DNA from: Paraburkholderia monticola
GTDB lineage: Bacteria; Pseudomonadota; Gammaproteobacteria; Burkholderiales; Burkholderiaceae
NCBI RefSeq assembly: GCF_001580545.1
Contig: NZ_LRBG01000012.1
Location: forward strand, 1 to 64,000
DNA length: 64,000 bases
Direction: 5' to 3'
Below are positions 43,682 through 54,469 of this stretch, piece after piece. The position numbers and the translations under genes are program-made. How positions within the stretch are numbered: the first letter of the stretch is position 1; every line of letters starts with the position of its first letter. The notes beneath the pieces were generated by a model. It did no database searches, was not told where the DNA came from, and saw only the letters and a program-made list of their open reading frames with translations.

Positions 43682-44935
43682 ATGCAAAGCGCGATCGGCG
43701 GTTCGGCGGCGGCATCGGCCGTAACAGCCGCGGCAACATCGGACACCCGCTGCACGACACCCTGCGCCGCGCCGGCTGGCGGCGAGCCTTATCTGCTGAC
43801 ACCTGGCCCGCTGACCACGGCCCTGTCGACCAAGCAGGCGATGCTGCGCGACTGGGGCTCGTGGGACGGCGACTTCCGCGCGATGACCGCCGAGATGCGC
43901 GCGAGCCTGCTCGACATCGCCGGCGACACCACCGGCGAGTATGACTGCGTGCCGCTGCAGGGCAGCGGCAGCTACTGCGTCGAAGCGATGCTCGGCAGCC
44001 TGATTCCGCGCGACGGCCACGCGCTCGTGCTCGCCAACGGCGCATACGGCAAGCGTGCCGCGACGACGCTCAGCTACCTCGGCCGCGCCTGCACGCTGCT
44101 CGACAAGGGCGACTACCTGCCGCCGCGCGGCGTCGAAGTGGAGCGCCTGCTCGCCGCCGATGCGTCGATCACGCACGTGGTCGCGATCCATTGCGAAACG
44201 AGCTCGGGCATCCTCAATCCGCTCGAGGAAATCGCCGCCGCGGTCGCGAAGCACGGTCGCAAGCTGCTGATCGATTCGATGAGCGCGTTCGGCGCAGTGC
44301 CGCTCGACGTCCGGCAGATCGAGTGCGAGGCGTTCGTGTCGTCGGCGAACAAATGCATCGAGGGCGTGCCCGGTTTCGGTTTCGTGATCGCGCGCAAGAG
44401 CGCGCTCGCCGAAGCGAAGGGCCGCAGCCATTCGCTCGCGCTCGACCTGTACGATCAATGGGACGTGATGAATCGCACGGGCCAGTGGCGCTTCACGCCG
44501 CCCACGCATACGGTGGCCGCGTTCATCGAGGCGCTGCGCCTGTTCAAGCTCGAAGGCGGCCAACCGGCCCGGCTTGCACGTTATGCGAACAATCGCGACG
44601 TGCTGGTGGCCGGCATGCAGGCACTCGGCTTCGAGCCATTGCTGGGCGCGCACTGGCGCTCGCCGATCATCGTGACGTTTTTCTCGCCGGCGCATCCGTC
44701 GTTCGAGTTCGCGCGCTTCTATGAACTGATGAAGGAGCAGGGCTTCGTCATCTATCCGGGCAAGCTGACGGTGGTCGACAGTTTCCGCATCGGCTGCATT
44801 GGTCAGGTCGACGAGCACGTGATGCGCCGCGTCGTCGAGGCCTGCGAGCAAGCGTTGCGCACGATGGGCGTCACCCACGCGGCGCCGCCGGCCGCCGCGC
44901 TCGACGAACGCAAAGCGCTCGCCGAAGCCGCCTGA
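43682..44935 (+). CDS. phnW: 2-aminoethylphosphonate--pyruvate transaminase
   Basis: The 417-residue class V aminotransferase has LLTPGPLTT near residue 40 and Lys224 in SSANKCIEG as the PLP lysine. It converts 2-aminoethylphosphonate and pyruvate to phosphonoacetaldehyde and alanine. It is longer than the usual ~367 residues because of an N-terminal Ala/Ser/Thr-rich extension of about 35 residues; GGAG before the ATG supports this start. It is followed by phnX. Confidence 0.93.
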   Translation: MQSAIGGSAAASAVTAAATSDTRCTTPCAAPAGGEPYLLTPGPLTTALSTKQAMLRDWGSWDGDFRAMTAEMRASLLDIAGDTTGEYDCVPLQGSGSYCVEAMLGSLIPRDGHALVLANGAYGKRAATTLSYLGRACTLLDKGDYLPPRGVEVERLLAADASITHVVAIHCETSSGILNPLEEIAAAVAKHGRKLLIDSMSAFGAVPLDVRQIECEAFVSSANKCIEGVPGFGFVIARKSALAEAKGRSHSLALDLYDQWDVMNRTGQWRFTPPTHTVAAFIEALRLFKLEGGQPARLARYANNRDVLVAGMQALGFEPLLGAHWRSPIIVTFFSPAHPSFEFARFYELMKEQGFVIYPGKLTVVDSFRIGCIGQVDEHVMRRVVEACEQALRTMGVTHAAPPAAALDERKALAEAA

Positions 44936-44992
44936 GCCGCCTGAGCCGCGGCACCAGACCCAACAGATTCGAATTCCACAGGATTGAAGCAG

Positions 44993-45796
44993 ATGAAACA
45001 CGTGAAGGCAGTGATTTTCGATTGGGCCGGCACGGTGGTCGACTACGGTTCACGCGCACCGATGGGCGCGTTCGTCGAGACCTTCGAGCAGTTCGGCGTG
45101 CCGATCACGATCGACGAGGCGCGTGGCCCGATGGGCATGGCCAAGCGTCCGCATATCGCGGCGCTGATGGCGCTGCCGCGCGTCGCGCGGGCGTGGGCCG
45201 AGCGCCATGGCCACGCGCCGACCGACGCCGATATCGACGCCGTGTACGACGTGTTCGTGCCGAAGAACATCGCGGTCGCGGCGAGCTATAGCGCGGTGAT
45301 CCCGGGCGTCGCCGAAGTCGCCAGCGCGTTACGTCAGGACGACATCCGCATCGGTACGACGACCGGCTATACCCGCGAGATCATCGACCAGATCGTGCCG
45401 GGCGCGGCCGCACAGGGCTTTTCGCCCGACAGTATCGTGTGCACGGGCGACACGCCGGAAGGGCGGCCGTCGCCCTACATGATCTACCGGACGCTGCCGC
45501 AGCTCGGCGTGTGGCGCGCGAAAGACGCGATCAAGGTCGACGACACCGAGGTCGGCATCGAAGAGGGCATCAACGGTGGCACGTGGACGGTGGGCGTCGC
45601 GGTGAGCGGCAACGCGTTCGGCCTGAGCGAGGCCGAGGTGAAAGCGTTGCCGGCCGACGAATTCGCCGCGCGTCGCGAGGTCGCGACGGCGAGGCTGAAG
45701 GCGGCGGGCGCGCATTACGTGATCGATAGCGTCGCGGATCTGATGCCGGTCGTCTACGACATCGACGCACGGCTCGCGCGCGGCGAGCGGCCCTGA
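44993..45796 (+). CDS. phnX: Phosphonoacetaldehyde hydrolase
   Basis: The 267-residue HAD-superfamily enzyme has the nucleophile Asp10 in FDWAGTVVDYG (Ala at the usual second-Asp place, typical of PhnX), Lys51 in MGMAKRPH as the Schiff-base lysine, and the acidic pair in VDDTEVGIEEG. It cleaves the C-P bond of phosphonoacetaldehyde to acetaldehyde and phosphate. With phnW it forms a complete two-step 2-aminoethylphosphonate route. A TTG at 44984 is a less likely start. Confidence 0.95.
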   Translation: MKHVKAVIFDWAGTVVDYGSRAPMGAFVETFEQFGVPITIDEARGPMGMAKRPHIAALMALPRVARAWAERHGHAPTDADIDAVYDVFVPKNIAVAASYSAVIPGVAEVASALRQDDIRIGTTTGYTREIIDQIVPGAAAQGFSPDSIVCTGDTPEGRPSPYMIYRTLPQLGVWRAKDAIKVDDTEVGIEEGINGGTWTVGVAVSGNAFGLSEAEVKALPADEFAARREVATARLKAAGAHYVIDSVADLMPVVYDIDARLARGERP

Positions 45797-45803
45797 CGCG
45801 GCA

Positions 45804-46718
45804 TCACTTGAAGAAACCGACTGCGAGATCGATGAACTCGCGCACCTTGCGTGGCACGAACTCGCGGCTCGGATACACCAGCGATACCGCTACGTCGCCA
45901 TTGAGCACCGAGTAGCCGTCGAGCACGCGCACCAGCGTGCCGGCGCGCAATTCGTCCTCGACCATTTCGAGCGGCAGCAGCGCGATGCCCATTGCACCGA
46001 GCGCGGCCTGCTTCTGCATGATCATGCTGTTGACCGTGAACGATGCATCGATCGCGATGCTCTCGGCGCCGTCCTCGCTCGCGCTGTCGGCGTCGCCTTT
46101 GTGGAAGATCCACATCGGGCCGGTCGTATCGAACGGCGCGGCAATCAGCCGATGCGCCGTCAGATCGGCGGGCGTTTGCGGACGACCCGCCTGCGCGAGA
46201 TACGCGGCCGCCGCCACCGGCACCGCGTGCGAGTTGATCAGACGCCGCACCACCAGCGACTCCGAGCGGATCATATGCTCGGTCACGATGCCGACATCGA
46301 AGCCGCCTTCGAGCAGATCGACGCGTTTTTCCGTCAGCGTGACGCGCAGGTTCACCTGCGGAAAGCGCGTGTGATATTCGGCGAACAGTGGCGTCAGCCG
46401 AAACAGCGAAAAACTGCCGAGCGCGACGACGCGCAGATCGCCCGCCACTTCGCGCGACGCGGTCGTCGCGCGCGACTCCACTTCCTCCAGCTCGGCGAGC
46501 AGCATGCGGCAACCGTCCGCGTATTGCGCGCCCGCTTCGGTCAGCACGACCTTGCGCGTGGTGCGCTGAAACAGGCGAATGCCGAGATGCTGTTCGAGGC
46601 TCGACACATGCCGCGTGACGACCGAGGTCGACACGTTCAATTGCGCGGCGGCCTGCGCGAAGCTGCCGACATCGGCGACCTTGACGAAGGCCTGCATGGC
46701 CTGAAAAAGATTGATCAT
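45804..46718 (-). CDS. LysR-family regulator
   Basis: The 304-residue protein has the helix-turn-helix MINLFQAMQAFVKVADVGSFAQAAAQLNVSTSVVTRHVSSLEQ and the DsdC/AphB-group style effector domain (ERKV-like TEKRVDLLEGGFDVGIV). The longer frame to 46892 overlaps the amidohydrolase gene and is rejected. It converges on phnX and lies downstream of the amidohydrolase on the same strand; the target is unknown. Confidence 0.88.
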   Translation of the reverse strand: MINLFQAMQAFVKVADVGSFAQAAAQLNVSTSVVTRHVSSLEQHLGIRLFQRTTRKVVLTEAGAQYADGCRMLLAELEEVESRATTASREVAGDLRVVALGSFSLFRLTPLFAEYHTRFPQVNLRVTLTEKRVDLLEGGFDVGIVTEHMIRSESLVVRRLINSHAVPVAAAAYLAQAGRPQTPADLTAHRLIAAPFDTTGPMWIFHKGDADSASEDGAESIAIDASFTVNSMIMQKQAALGAMGIALLPLEMVEDELRAGTLVRVLDGYSVLNGDVAVSLVYPSREFVPRKVREFIDLAVGFFK

Positions 46719-46848
46719 CTGAGTGCGAAAAACAGCTTGGTTGTTGCGTCCGACGTGGCCCCGCACGTTGCGCGCGCGTCGCGTCGCGCCGGCTTCACCC
46801 GAGCGCTGGCCACGGCACGGCTGAACGCGTTCCTGATGGCATCCTGAG

Positions 46849-48066
46849 CTACCCCGCGAGCAGCGCACCGTCGCGTGCGACGACGCGGCCATTCGCGATC
46901 ACCAGCTTGCGCGCCGGCCGCGCGACGAGCGCCTGCGCGAGCGTGTCGGCGTCGACCAGCACGAGATCGGCGCGCGCGCCCGGCTGCAAGCCGTAGGCGT
47001 CGAAGCCGCAGGCGCGCGCGGCGACGCCGCTCACGCAATCGAAGGCGAGCGCGAGATCGTCGTCGCGGCGCAGGCCGTAGCGCATCGCGATCAGCATTGC
47101 GCGTTCCAGCATGTCGGGCGAGCCGTAGGGCGTCCACGTGTCGCGAATCCCGTCGTTGCCGCCGAACAGCGTGACGCCGTGCGCGCGACACGCGGTGAGC
47201 GACGGCACCGGCACCGACGGCGGCGCGGTGGTCAGCAGCGCGACGCGCAGCTCCGCGAGACGCGCGAGCAGCGCATCGCGTTCGCGCTCGGGCAGTGCGC
47301 CGAGACAGAAAGCGTGACTGACCACCACTTGCCCCTGCATGCCGTGCGCCGCGACGCGATCGAGCAGCAATCCGAGCGTGAACGCACCGATTTCGCCGGG
47401 CTCGTGCAGATGGATGTCGATCGGCTTGCGGTGACGCTCGGCAAGGGCGAAGGTCAGATCGAGCGACTTCACCGGATCGCCGTCGATCAGCGCGGGATCC
47501 AGCGCCCCGAGCACGTCGGCGCCCGCGGCCAGCGCGCGATCGAGCAGCGTGTCGGTGCCCGGCCGGCCGAGCAGCCCCGATTGCGGAAACGCGACGATCT
47601 GCAGGTCCAGCACGCCGCGCAGCGTCTCGCGCGTGGCTAGCACGCCATCGAGATGGCGCAGGCCTGCATCGGTGTCGATATCGACGTGCGTGCGCAAGCG
47701 CGTCGTGCCCGCCGCCAGAAACGCGCGCGCGAGCGCGAGCGATTGCGCGCCCGCGTCGTGGCCGCTTTCGGCGCGCCAGCGCCGTTCGTTTTCGATGCGG
47801 TCGGTCAGCTTCGGCCCCCCCTCGTTGCGATACCAGCGCAGCCCCCAGTTCGTCTTGTCCAGATGCGTATGCCCTTCGACGAAACCGGGCAAGAGCAGCG
47901 CGTCGCCGCCGTCTTCGACCGGCACACCGGGCTCGCGCGGCAGATTGGCGCCGAGCGCGGCGATCCGACCGTCAGCGATCGATACGTCGACGCGAGTGCC
48001 ATCGGCCAGGCGCACGTTGGTGATCTGTGAGGCGTGGGTAGTGCGGAGCGGGGCGGTCGTGGTCAT
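46849..48066 (-). CDS. Cytosine-deaminase-like amidohydrolase
   Basis: The 405-residue metal-dependent hydrolase has the metal ligands of the CodA group: EGHTHLDKT near residue 65, IDIHLHEPGE, VSHAF and GGNDGIRDTW. It most likely deaminates a pyrimidine or related ring, or opens a cyclic amide. The GNDGIRD stretch differs from the HDDVFD of E. coli CodA but keeps the catalytic Asp, so the substrate may differ from cytosine. No permease gene adjoins it. Confidence 0.82.
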   Translation of the reverse strand: MTTTAPLRTTHASQITNVRLADGTRVDVSIADGRIAALGANLPREPGVPVEDGGDALLLPGFVEGHTHLDKTNWGLRWYRNEGGPKLTDRIENERRWRAESGHDAGAQSLALARAFLAAGTTRLRTHVDIDTDAGLRHLDGVLATRETLRGVLDLQIVAFPQSGLLGRPGTDTLLDRALAAGADVLGALDPALIDGDPVKSLDLTFALAERHRKPIDIHLHEPGEIGAFTLGLLLDRVAAHGMQGQVVVSHAFCLGALPERERDALLARLAELRVALLTTAPPSVPVPSLTACRAHGVTLFGGNDGIRDTWTPYGSPDMLERAMLIAMRYGLRRDDDLALAFDCVSGVAARACGFDAYGLQPGARADLVLVDADTLAQALVARPARKLVIANGRVVARDGALLAG

Positions 48067-49702
<1,636 letters not shown>

Positions 49703-49740
49703 GGCTGCGGGTCTGTCGACCCAAACCTCGCATCGATCGA

Positions 49741-49774
49741 TGGGCCGGCTCGCGAGAGCCGGCCCATTTTCTTT
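49741..49774 (+). terminator. Intrinsic terminator of argG
   Basis: TGGGCCGGCTC and GAGCCGGCCCA form a perfect 11-pair stem with a GCGA tetraloop, followed by TTTTCTTT. This is a clear Rho-independent terminator. Confidence 0.93.
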
Positions 49775-49880
49775 GGGCCGCCGGATGCGCTCCGGCACCG
49801 TCACGCGATCCCACATTTTGCGCTCAAGTTTCGCTCGCCTATGCCGTTGACATGAGCTAATCCCATCCTGGAACCCCGCC

Positions 49881-50915
49881 GTGCAACTCGCTTACAGTAA
49901 CGATCGCCTCGCCAGCCGGATGCCCGTCGACACGCCCGTCAGCGGCGAACCCGAGGTGGAGTCGTCGGTGATCGAGTGGCTGTTGCACGACGACCAGGTG
50001 ATGCGCGAGTGCTTCACGCACGCGGCGGAGATTCTGAAGAGCGTGACCGGCGCGGCGATCACGGCGATCGTGCTGCTCGACGAAGAGCATCAGCACTACC
50101 GCGCCGAGGTCGGCATGGCGATGCCGCTCGTCACGCGTGCGCGCTCGCTCGCCGACTATGCGGTGCGCGACGCCGATCTGTTCGTGATCGAGGATGCGCA
50201 TAACGACAGCCGCTTCGGCGAATGCATGCTGGTCAAGCGTCATCCGTTCGTACGCTTTTACGCGGCGATCGCGCTGCGCGCGCCGAACGGCGAGATCGTC
50301 GGCGCGCTGTGTGCGATGGACCCGGCGCCGGGCCGGCTCGACGCGGGCCAGCGCGGCGTGTTCTACCACCTGCGCGCGATGATCGAAAACGATCTGAAGA
50401 TGCGCACGGCCACCGCGATCGATCCGCTCACGCAGCTCTACAACCGGCGCTTTCTGCTCGAAACCATCGCGCGTCGCTGGAAGGAGGCGCGCGACGGCGA
50501 CGTGATGGGCTCGGTGGTCGTCGACGTCGACTGGTTCAAGCAGTACAACGACACCTACGGTCATCAGGCCGGCGATCATTGTCTGCGTCTCGTCGCCTCC
50601 GTGATGCAGACCGCCGCCGCCGACAGCGAGCGCATCGTGGTCGGGCGCATGGGCGGCGAGGAGTTCGGGCTGCTGGTGCTCGAGGCGCAGGCCTCGACGC
50701 TCGAAGACACGCTCGAAACGCTGCGCCAGGGCGTGGCGGACCTCGCGATCGAGCATCGCGCGTCGCCGCTGGGGGTGGTGACGGTCAGCGTCGGCGCGTC
50801 GCTGACACGGATCAGCGAGCTGTCGCGGCCCGCGCATCGCGATGGTTTCCTGAGCGCGGACCGTGCGTTGTATCGCTCGAAGCACAATGGGCGCAATCGC
50901 GTCACGCTGGCGTAG
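49881..50915 (+). CDS. GAF-GGDEF diguanylate cyclase
   Basis: The 344-residue soluble protein has a GAF-like sensor (about 30-165, with AITAIVLLDEEHQHYRAEVG and HPFVRFYAAIALR) and a GGDEF domain (about 178-340) with an intact GGEEF active site, so it should make cyclic di-GMP. The RxxD inhibition site normally five residues before GGEEF is absent, so product inhibition may be weak. The GTG start at 49881 has only a weak Shine-Dalgarno; ATG at 49920 is possible. Confidence 0.88.
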   Translation: MQLAYSNDRLASRMPVDTPVSGEPEVESSVIEWLLHDDQVMRECFTHAAEILKSVTGAAITAIVLLDEEHQHYRAEVGMAMPLVTRARSLADYAVRDADLFVIEDAHNDSRFGECMLVKRHPFVRFYAAIALRAPNGEIVGALCAMDPAPGRLDAGQRGVFYHLRAMIENDLKMRTATAIDPLTQLYNRRFLLETIARRWKEARDGDVMGSVVVDVDWFKQYNDTYGHQAGDHCLRLVASVMQTAAADSERIVVGRMGGEEFGLLVLEAQASTLEDTLETLRQGVADLAIEHRASPLGVVTVSVGASLTRISELSRPAHRDGFLSADRALYRSKHNGRNRVTLA

Positions 50916-51052
50916 CGGGCGTTGGTGCGGCGCTGGTTGCGCCTTGGCCTATAGGACCATCGTCCCATTTTCAACCGTTGTGATCGTGGCAATATCGAAG
51001 CGCGTAGGGAATGTCGACGCACTCACCGGGTGCAGCAGCAGGACTCTTTACC

Positions 51053-52588
51053 ATGCGCATCATTCAAACGTTGCTGGTCATCGCGGCGTTCTGCTCAGGC
51101 ATGACGGTCGGCCCTGCGACGTGTCTCGCCGCCCCAGCTCCTGCTGCGCAGCCAGTCGCCTCATTGCCCCCTGCGGCAACCCCATCCGCCCCGGCGTCGG
51201 CTCCCGCAGCGCGCCATATCGATCTCACCAATAAACCGTGGACCGGCGATTTCGACGCGATGCTCGACCGGCGCCTGATCCGCGTGCTGGTTCCCTATAG
51301 CCGGACACTCTATGTGAATGACCAGGGTCACGAGCGGGGGCTGACCGCCGGACTCGTGCGGGACTTCGAGCGCTACGTCAACAAGAAATATCAATCGACG
51401 CTCGGCAATCGTCCGCTCACCGTGGTCATTATTCCGACAACCCGCGACCAATTGCTCCCGAGACTGATAGCAGGCAAGGGCGACATCGCCGCGGGCAATC
51501 TGACGGCCACGGAGTCCCGCCTGAAGCAGGTCGATTTCGTTGCGCCGCATGACCGCACACCCGTGCGCGAAGTGGTCGTCACCGGGCCGAAGTCGCCAGT
51601 CCTCGCGAAGCTCGACGATCTCAGCGGAAAGACGGTTCACGTACGACCCAGCAGCAGCTATTACGAGAGCCTGAACGCGCTGAACGCGCGGTTCAGCAAG
51701 GAAGGCAAAGCCCCGGTGAAGCTCGTGCTGCTGCCCGACGCCCTCGAAGACGAGGACGCCATGGAGATGCTCAATGCCGGACTGGTACAGATCCTCGTCG
51801 TAGACGACTGGAAGGCGAAAGTATGGGCCCCCATACTGCCCAAAATCGTCGTGCACGACGACATTGCGGTGCGCGACGCAGGTTACGTCGGCTGGGCGAT
51901 CCGGGTGAAGAGCCCGAAGCTCCAGGCCGCGATCGACGACTTCTACCTGAACTATGTGAAGAAGCAGAGCGTCGCGGAAGTCCGTCTCCAGCAGGAAATG
52001 AAGCGCATCAAACAGATCTCCGACAATACGGAGGCAAACGACCTGAAGCGGTTCAATGAGACGATCGCCCTGTTCAAGAAATACGGCGCGACGTACCGAT
52101 TCGATCCACTTTTGCTGGCGGCTCAGGGATATCAGGAATCGCAACTCAACCAGAATGCGCGTAGTCACGTTGGCGCAATCGGGATCATGCAGCTCATGCC
52201 CGCCACAGGGAAAGAACTCGCGGTTGGCGACATCCGGGTGACCGATGCGAACATCCACGCGGCAGCGAAATATCTCGATCGCCTGATGTCCCGTTACTTT
52301 ACCGACGCCCACTTCTCGGACAGGGACCGTTCGCTGTTCGCGTTCGCAAGCTACAACGCAGGGCCTGCGAACATTGCCAAAATGCGCAAGGAAGCGGTGG
52401 CGCGCGGCCTCGATCCGGACAAGTGGTTCAACAATGTCGAGATTGTCGTCGCCGAGAAAATTGGCATCGAGACGACGACCTATGTGCGCAATATCTTCAA
52501 GTATTACGTCGCCTACCGGCTCGTACAGGATGCCGAGGCCGCACGCGATCGCGCTATCGGGCAAATGCGCAAGCAGGGTGGCGGGTGA
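51053..52588 (+). CDS. MltF-like lytic transglycosylase with solute-binding domain
   Basis: The 511-residue exported protein has a signal peptide (about 1-27), a Pro/Ala linker, an SBP_bac_3-type domain (about 70-310) and a C-terminal SLT domain with catalytic Glu362 in YQESQLNQNARSHVGAIGIMQLMP. In MltF the binding domain controls cleavage of peptidoglycan glycan strands in response to muropeptides. It lies 21 bases before a secreted FAD oxidase gene, an unusual partner for this family. Confidence 0.85.
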   Translation: MRIIQTLLVIAAFCSGMTVGPATCLAAPAPAAQPVASLPPAATPSAPASAPAARHIDLTNKPWTGDFDAMLDRRLIRVLVPYSRTLYVNDQGHERGLTAGLVRDFERYVNKKYQSTLGNRPLTVVIIPTTRDQLLPRLIAGKGDIAAGNLTATESRLKQVDFVAPHDRTPVREVVVTGPKSPVLAKLDDLSGKTVHVRPSSSYYESLNALNARFSKEGKAPVKLVLLPDALEDEDAMEMLNAGLVQILVVDDWKAKVWAPILPKIVVHDDIAVRDAGYVGWAIRVKSPKLQAAIDDFYLNYVKKQSVAEVRLQQEMKRIKQISDNTEANDLKRFNETIALFKKYGATYRFDPLLLAAQGYQESQLNQNARSHVGAIGIMQLMPATGKELAVGDIRVTDANIHAAAKYLDRLMSRYFTDAHFSDRDRSLFAFASYNAGPANIAKMRKEAVARGLDPDKWFNNVEIVVAEKIGIETTTYVRNIFKYYVAYRLVQDAEAARDRAIGQMRKQGGG

Positions 52589-52609
52589 GGGAAAGGGGGC
52601 AGCTGCATC

Positions 52610-54445
52610 GTGAAGCGCCGTGATCTGATGAGGTGGCTTACGGCTGCCCCGCTGTTTTCCTCTTTTTGGCCATTGGCTCGACTCAATGCCGCTCACGCCG
52701 CCGAGCTCCCGCGACGAGTTCGACCGGGCGAACCGGGATGGCCGTCGCCTTCGGACTGGGCGCGACTGCAAGACGAGGTGAACGGCTATCTGATCAGACC
52801 GGAGTCACCGCTGACCGTCTGTCGCGATTCTTCCGACGACGCCAGCTGCCTCGCGCTCTTTCGTGAGCTCAAGAATCCGTACTTCATCGGCGACAGTCCC
52901 GTTCTGACCCAAACCTGCGAGTGGGTGGGCGCCTGGAAAGCCGAACCCAGCGCCTACGTCGTTGCCGCGAGAAAGGTCGAGCATGTCGCCGCGGCCGTCA
53001 ACTTCGCTCGCGAACGCAATCTTCGCCTCGTCATACGCGGCGGAGGGCATTCCTATCTCGGCACCTCGAACGCACCGGATTCCCTGATGATCTGGACGCG
53101 CGCCATGAACGACATCACGAATCATGACGCATTCGTTCCGAGCGGCTGCGAGGGTGTCGTTGCACCCGCACCCGCAGTCAGCGTGGGGGCAGGCGCGATC
53201 TGGATGCATACCTACGAAGCCGTTACCGGAGGTGCGGGCCGATATGTGCAAGGCGGCGGTTGCGGAACAGTCGGCGTCGCCGGACTGATTCAAGGCGGAG
53301 GTTATGGAACGCACTCCAAACAATTCGGCATTGCATCGGCTTCACTGCTCGAAGCGGAGGTGGTCACGGCGGACGGCGTGATCAGGGTTGTCAACGCCCG
53401 CAATGAACCCGATCTTTTCTGGGCCTTGAAAGGCGGGGGCGCAGGCACCTTCGGCGTGGTCAGCCGTCTGACTTTGCGTACGCACGAACTACCCGCTGTG
53501 TTTGGCCTTGTATTCGCCACGATCGAAGCGCGCTCGGCGCTCGCCTACAAGCGGTTGCTGGGCCGTTTCGTCGGCTTTTACGCTGAAGGCCTATGCAATC
53601 GACACTGGGGTGAACTCGTGACGCTGCTGCCCGACAATCGCGTGCGCATCGCCATGAGCTTTCAGGGACTCACGAGAGACGCGGTCGCAACGCTCTGGAA
53701 GCCGTTCTGGGACTGGGTGGCATTGCAGGACGACATGATCTTGACGGCGGCACCGTCGATCATCGCCGGTCCGGGGAGGATGCGTTGGGACGGCAGGGCG
53801 CTCGCGCGGTACGTGCCCGGGTCGGTCCTGTTCGACGATCGACCCGGTGCGCCCGATGCCAATTTCTTCTGGGCGGCCAATCTTGCCGAGGCCGGTCATG
53901 TCATCCACGGCTTCGAGTCGCTGTGGTTGCCCGCATCATTGCTGGCGAAGCCGCGCCAACCCGAACTCGTCGATGCGCTGATGGGCGCGACCCGCCATTG
54001 GCTCGTCGAACTGCATTTCCAGAAAGGGCTCGCCGGCGCCCCTGCCGAAGTGATCGCCGCCGGCTTGCAAACGCCCGTCAATCCGGTCGTGGCGGAGTCC
54101 TTCGCGTTGGCGATTGTCGCGAGCGAAGGGCCGCCGGCATTCGACGGACTGAGGGGCCACGAGCCGGACGTTGTGAAGGCAAAACGCGACGCCACGCTGA
54201 TCGGTCTGGCGATGAACGAACTGAGGAAGATTGCCCCGGCAGACGGTGCCTACGTCGCTGAGAGCAGCTATTTTAAGAACGACTGGCAAGCCGCGTATTG
54301 GGGTGCCAACTATGCGCGTTTGCTGTCGATCAAACAGCGTTACGACCCGCAGGGTGTTTTCTTCGTGCGCCACGGTGTCGGCTCGGAAGACTGGAGCGAC
54401 GACGGCTTCACCCGCCTGGCCGATGCCGGCTTGCGGAACCCATGA
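52610..54445 (+). CDS. Secreted FAD-linked oxidase, berberine-bridge-enzyme type
   Basis: The 611-residue protein starts with a possible Tat signal (KRRDLMR followed by a hydrophobic stretch). The FAD-binding domain has RGGGHSYLGT with His147 and VQGGGCGTVG with Cys218, the two residues that bind FAD covalently in BBE-type enzymes. The C-terminus has the BBE pattern RYDPQGVF. These enzymes oxidise alcohols, sugars or ring substrates with O2. The GTG start follows GGGGGC. It is probably co-transcribed with the MltF-like gene. The substrate is unknown. Confidence 0.85.
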   Translation: MKRRDLMRWLTAAPLFSSFWPLARLNAAHAAELPRRVRPGEPGWPSPSDWARLQDEVNGYLIRPESPLTVCRDSSDDASCLALFRELKNPYFIGDSPVLTQTCEWVGAWKAEPSAYVVAARKVEHVAAAVNFARERNLRLVIRGGGHSYLGTSNAPDSLMIWTRAMNDITNHDAFVPSGCEGVVAPAPAVSVGAGAIWMHTYEAVTGGAGRYVQGGGCGTVGVAGLIQGGGYGTHSKQFGIASASLLEAEVVTADGVIRVVNARNEPDLFWALKGGGAGTFGVVSRLTLRTHELPAVFGLVFATIEARSALAYKRLLGRFVGFYAEGLCNRHWGELVTLLPDNRVRIAMSFQGLTRDAVATLWKPFWDWVALQDDMILTAAPSIIAGPGRMRWDGRALARYVPGSVLFDDRPGAPDANFFWAANLAEAGHVIHGFESLWLPASLLAKPRQPELVDALMGATRHWLVELHFQKGLAGAPAEVIAAGLQTPVNPVVAESFALAIVASEGPPAFDGLRGHEPDVVKAKRDATLIGLAMNELRKIAPADGAYVAESSYFKNDWQAAYWGANYARLLSIKQRYDPQGVFFVRHGVGSEDWSDDGFTRLADAGLRNP

Positions 54446-54469
54446 GGTCCCGCCGCCGGTTCGAGAACA

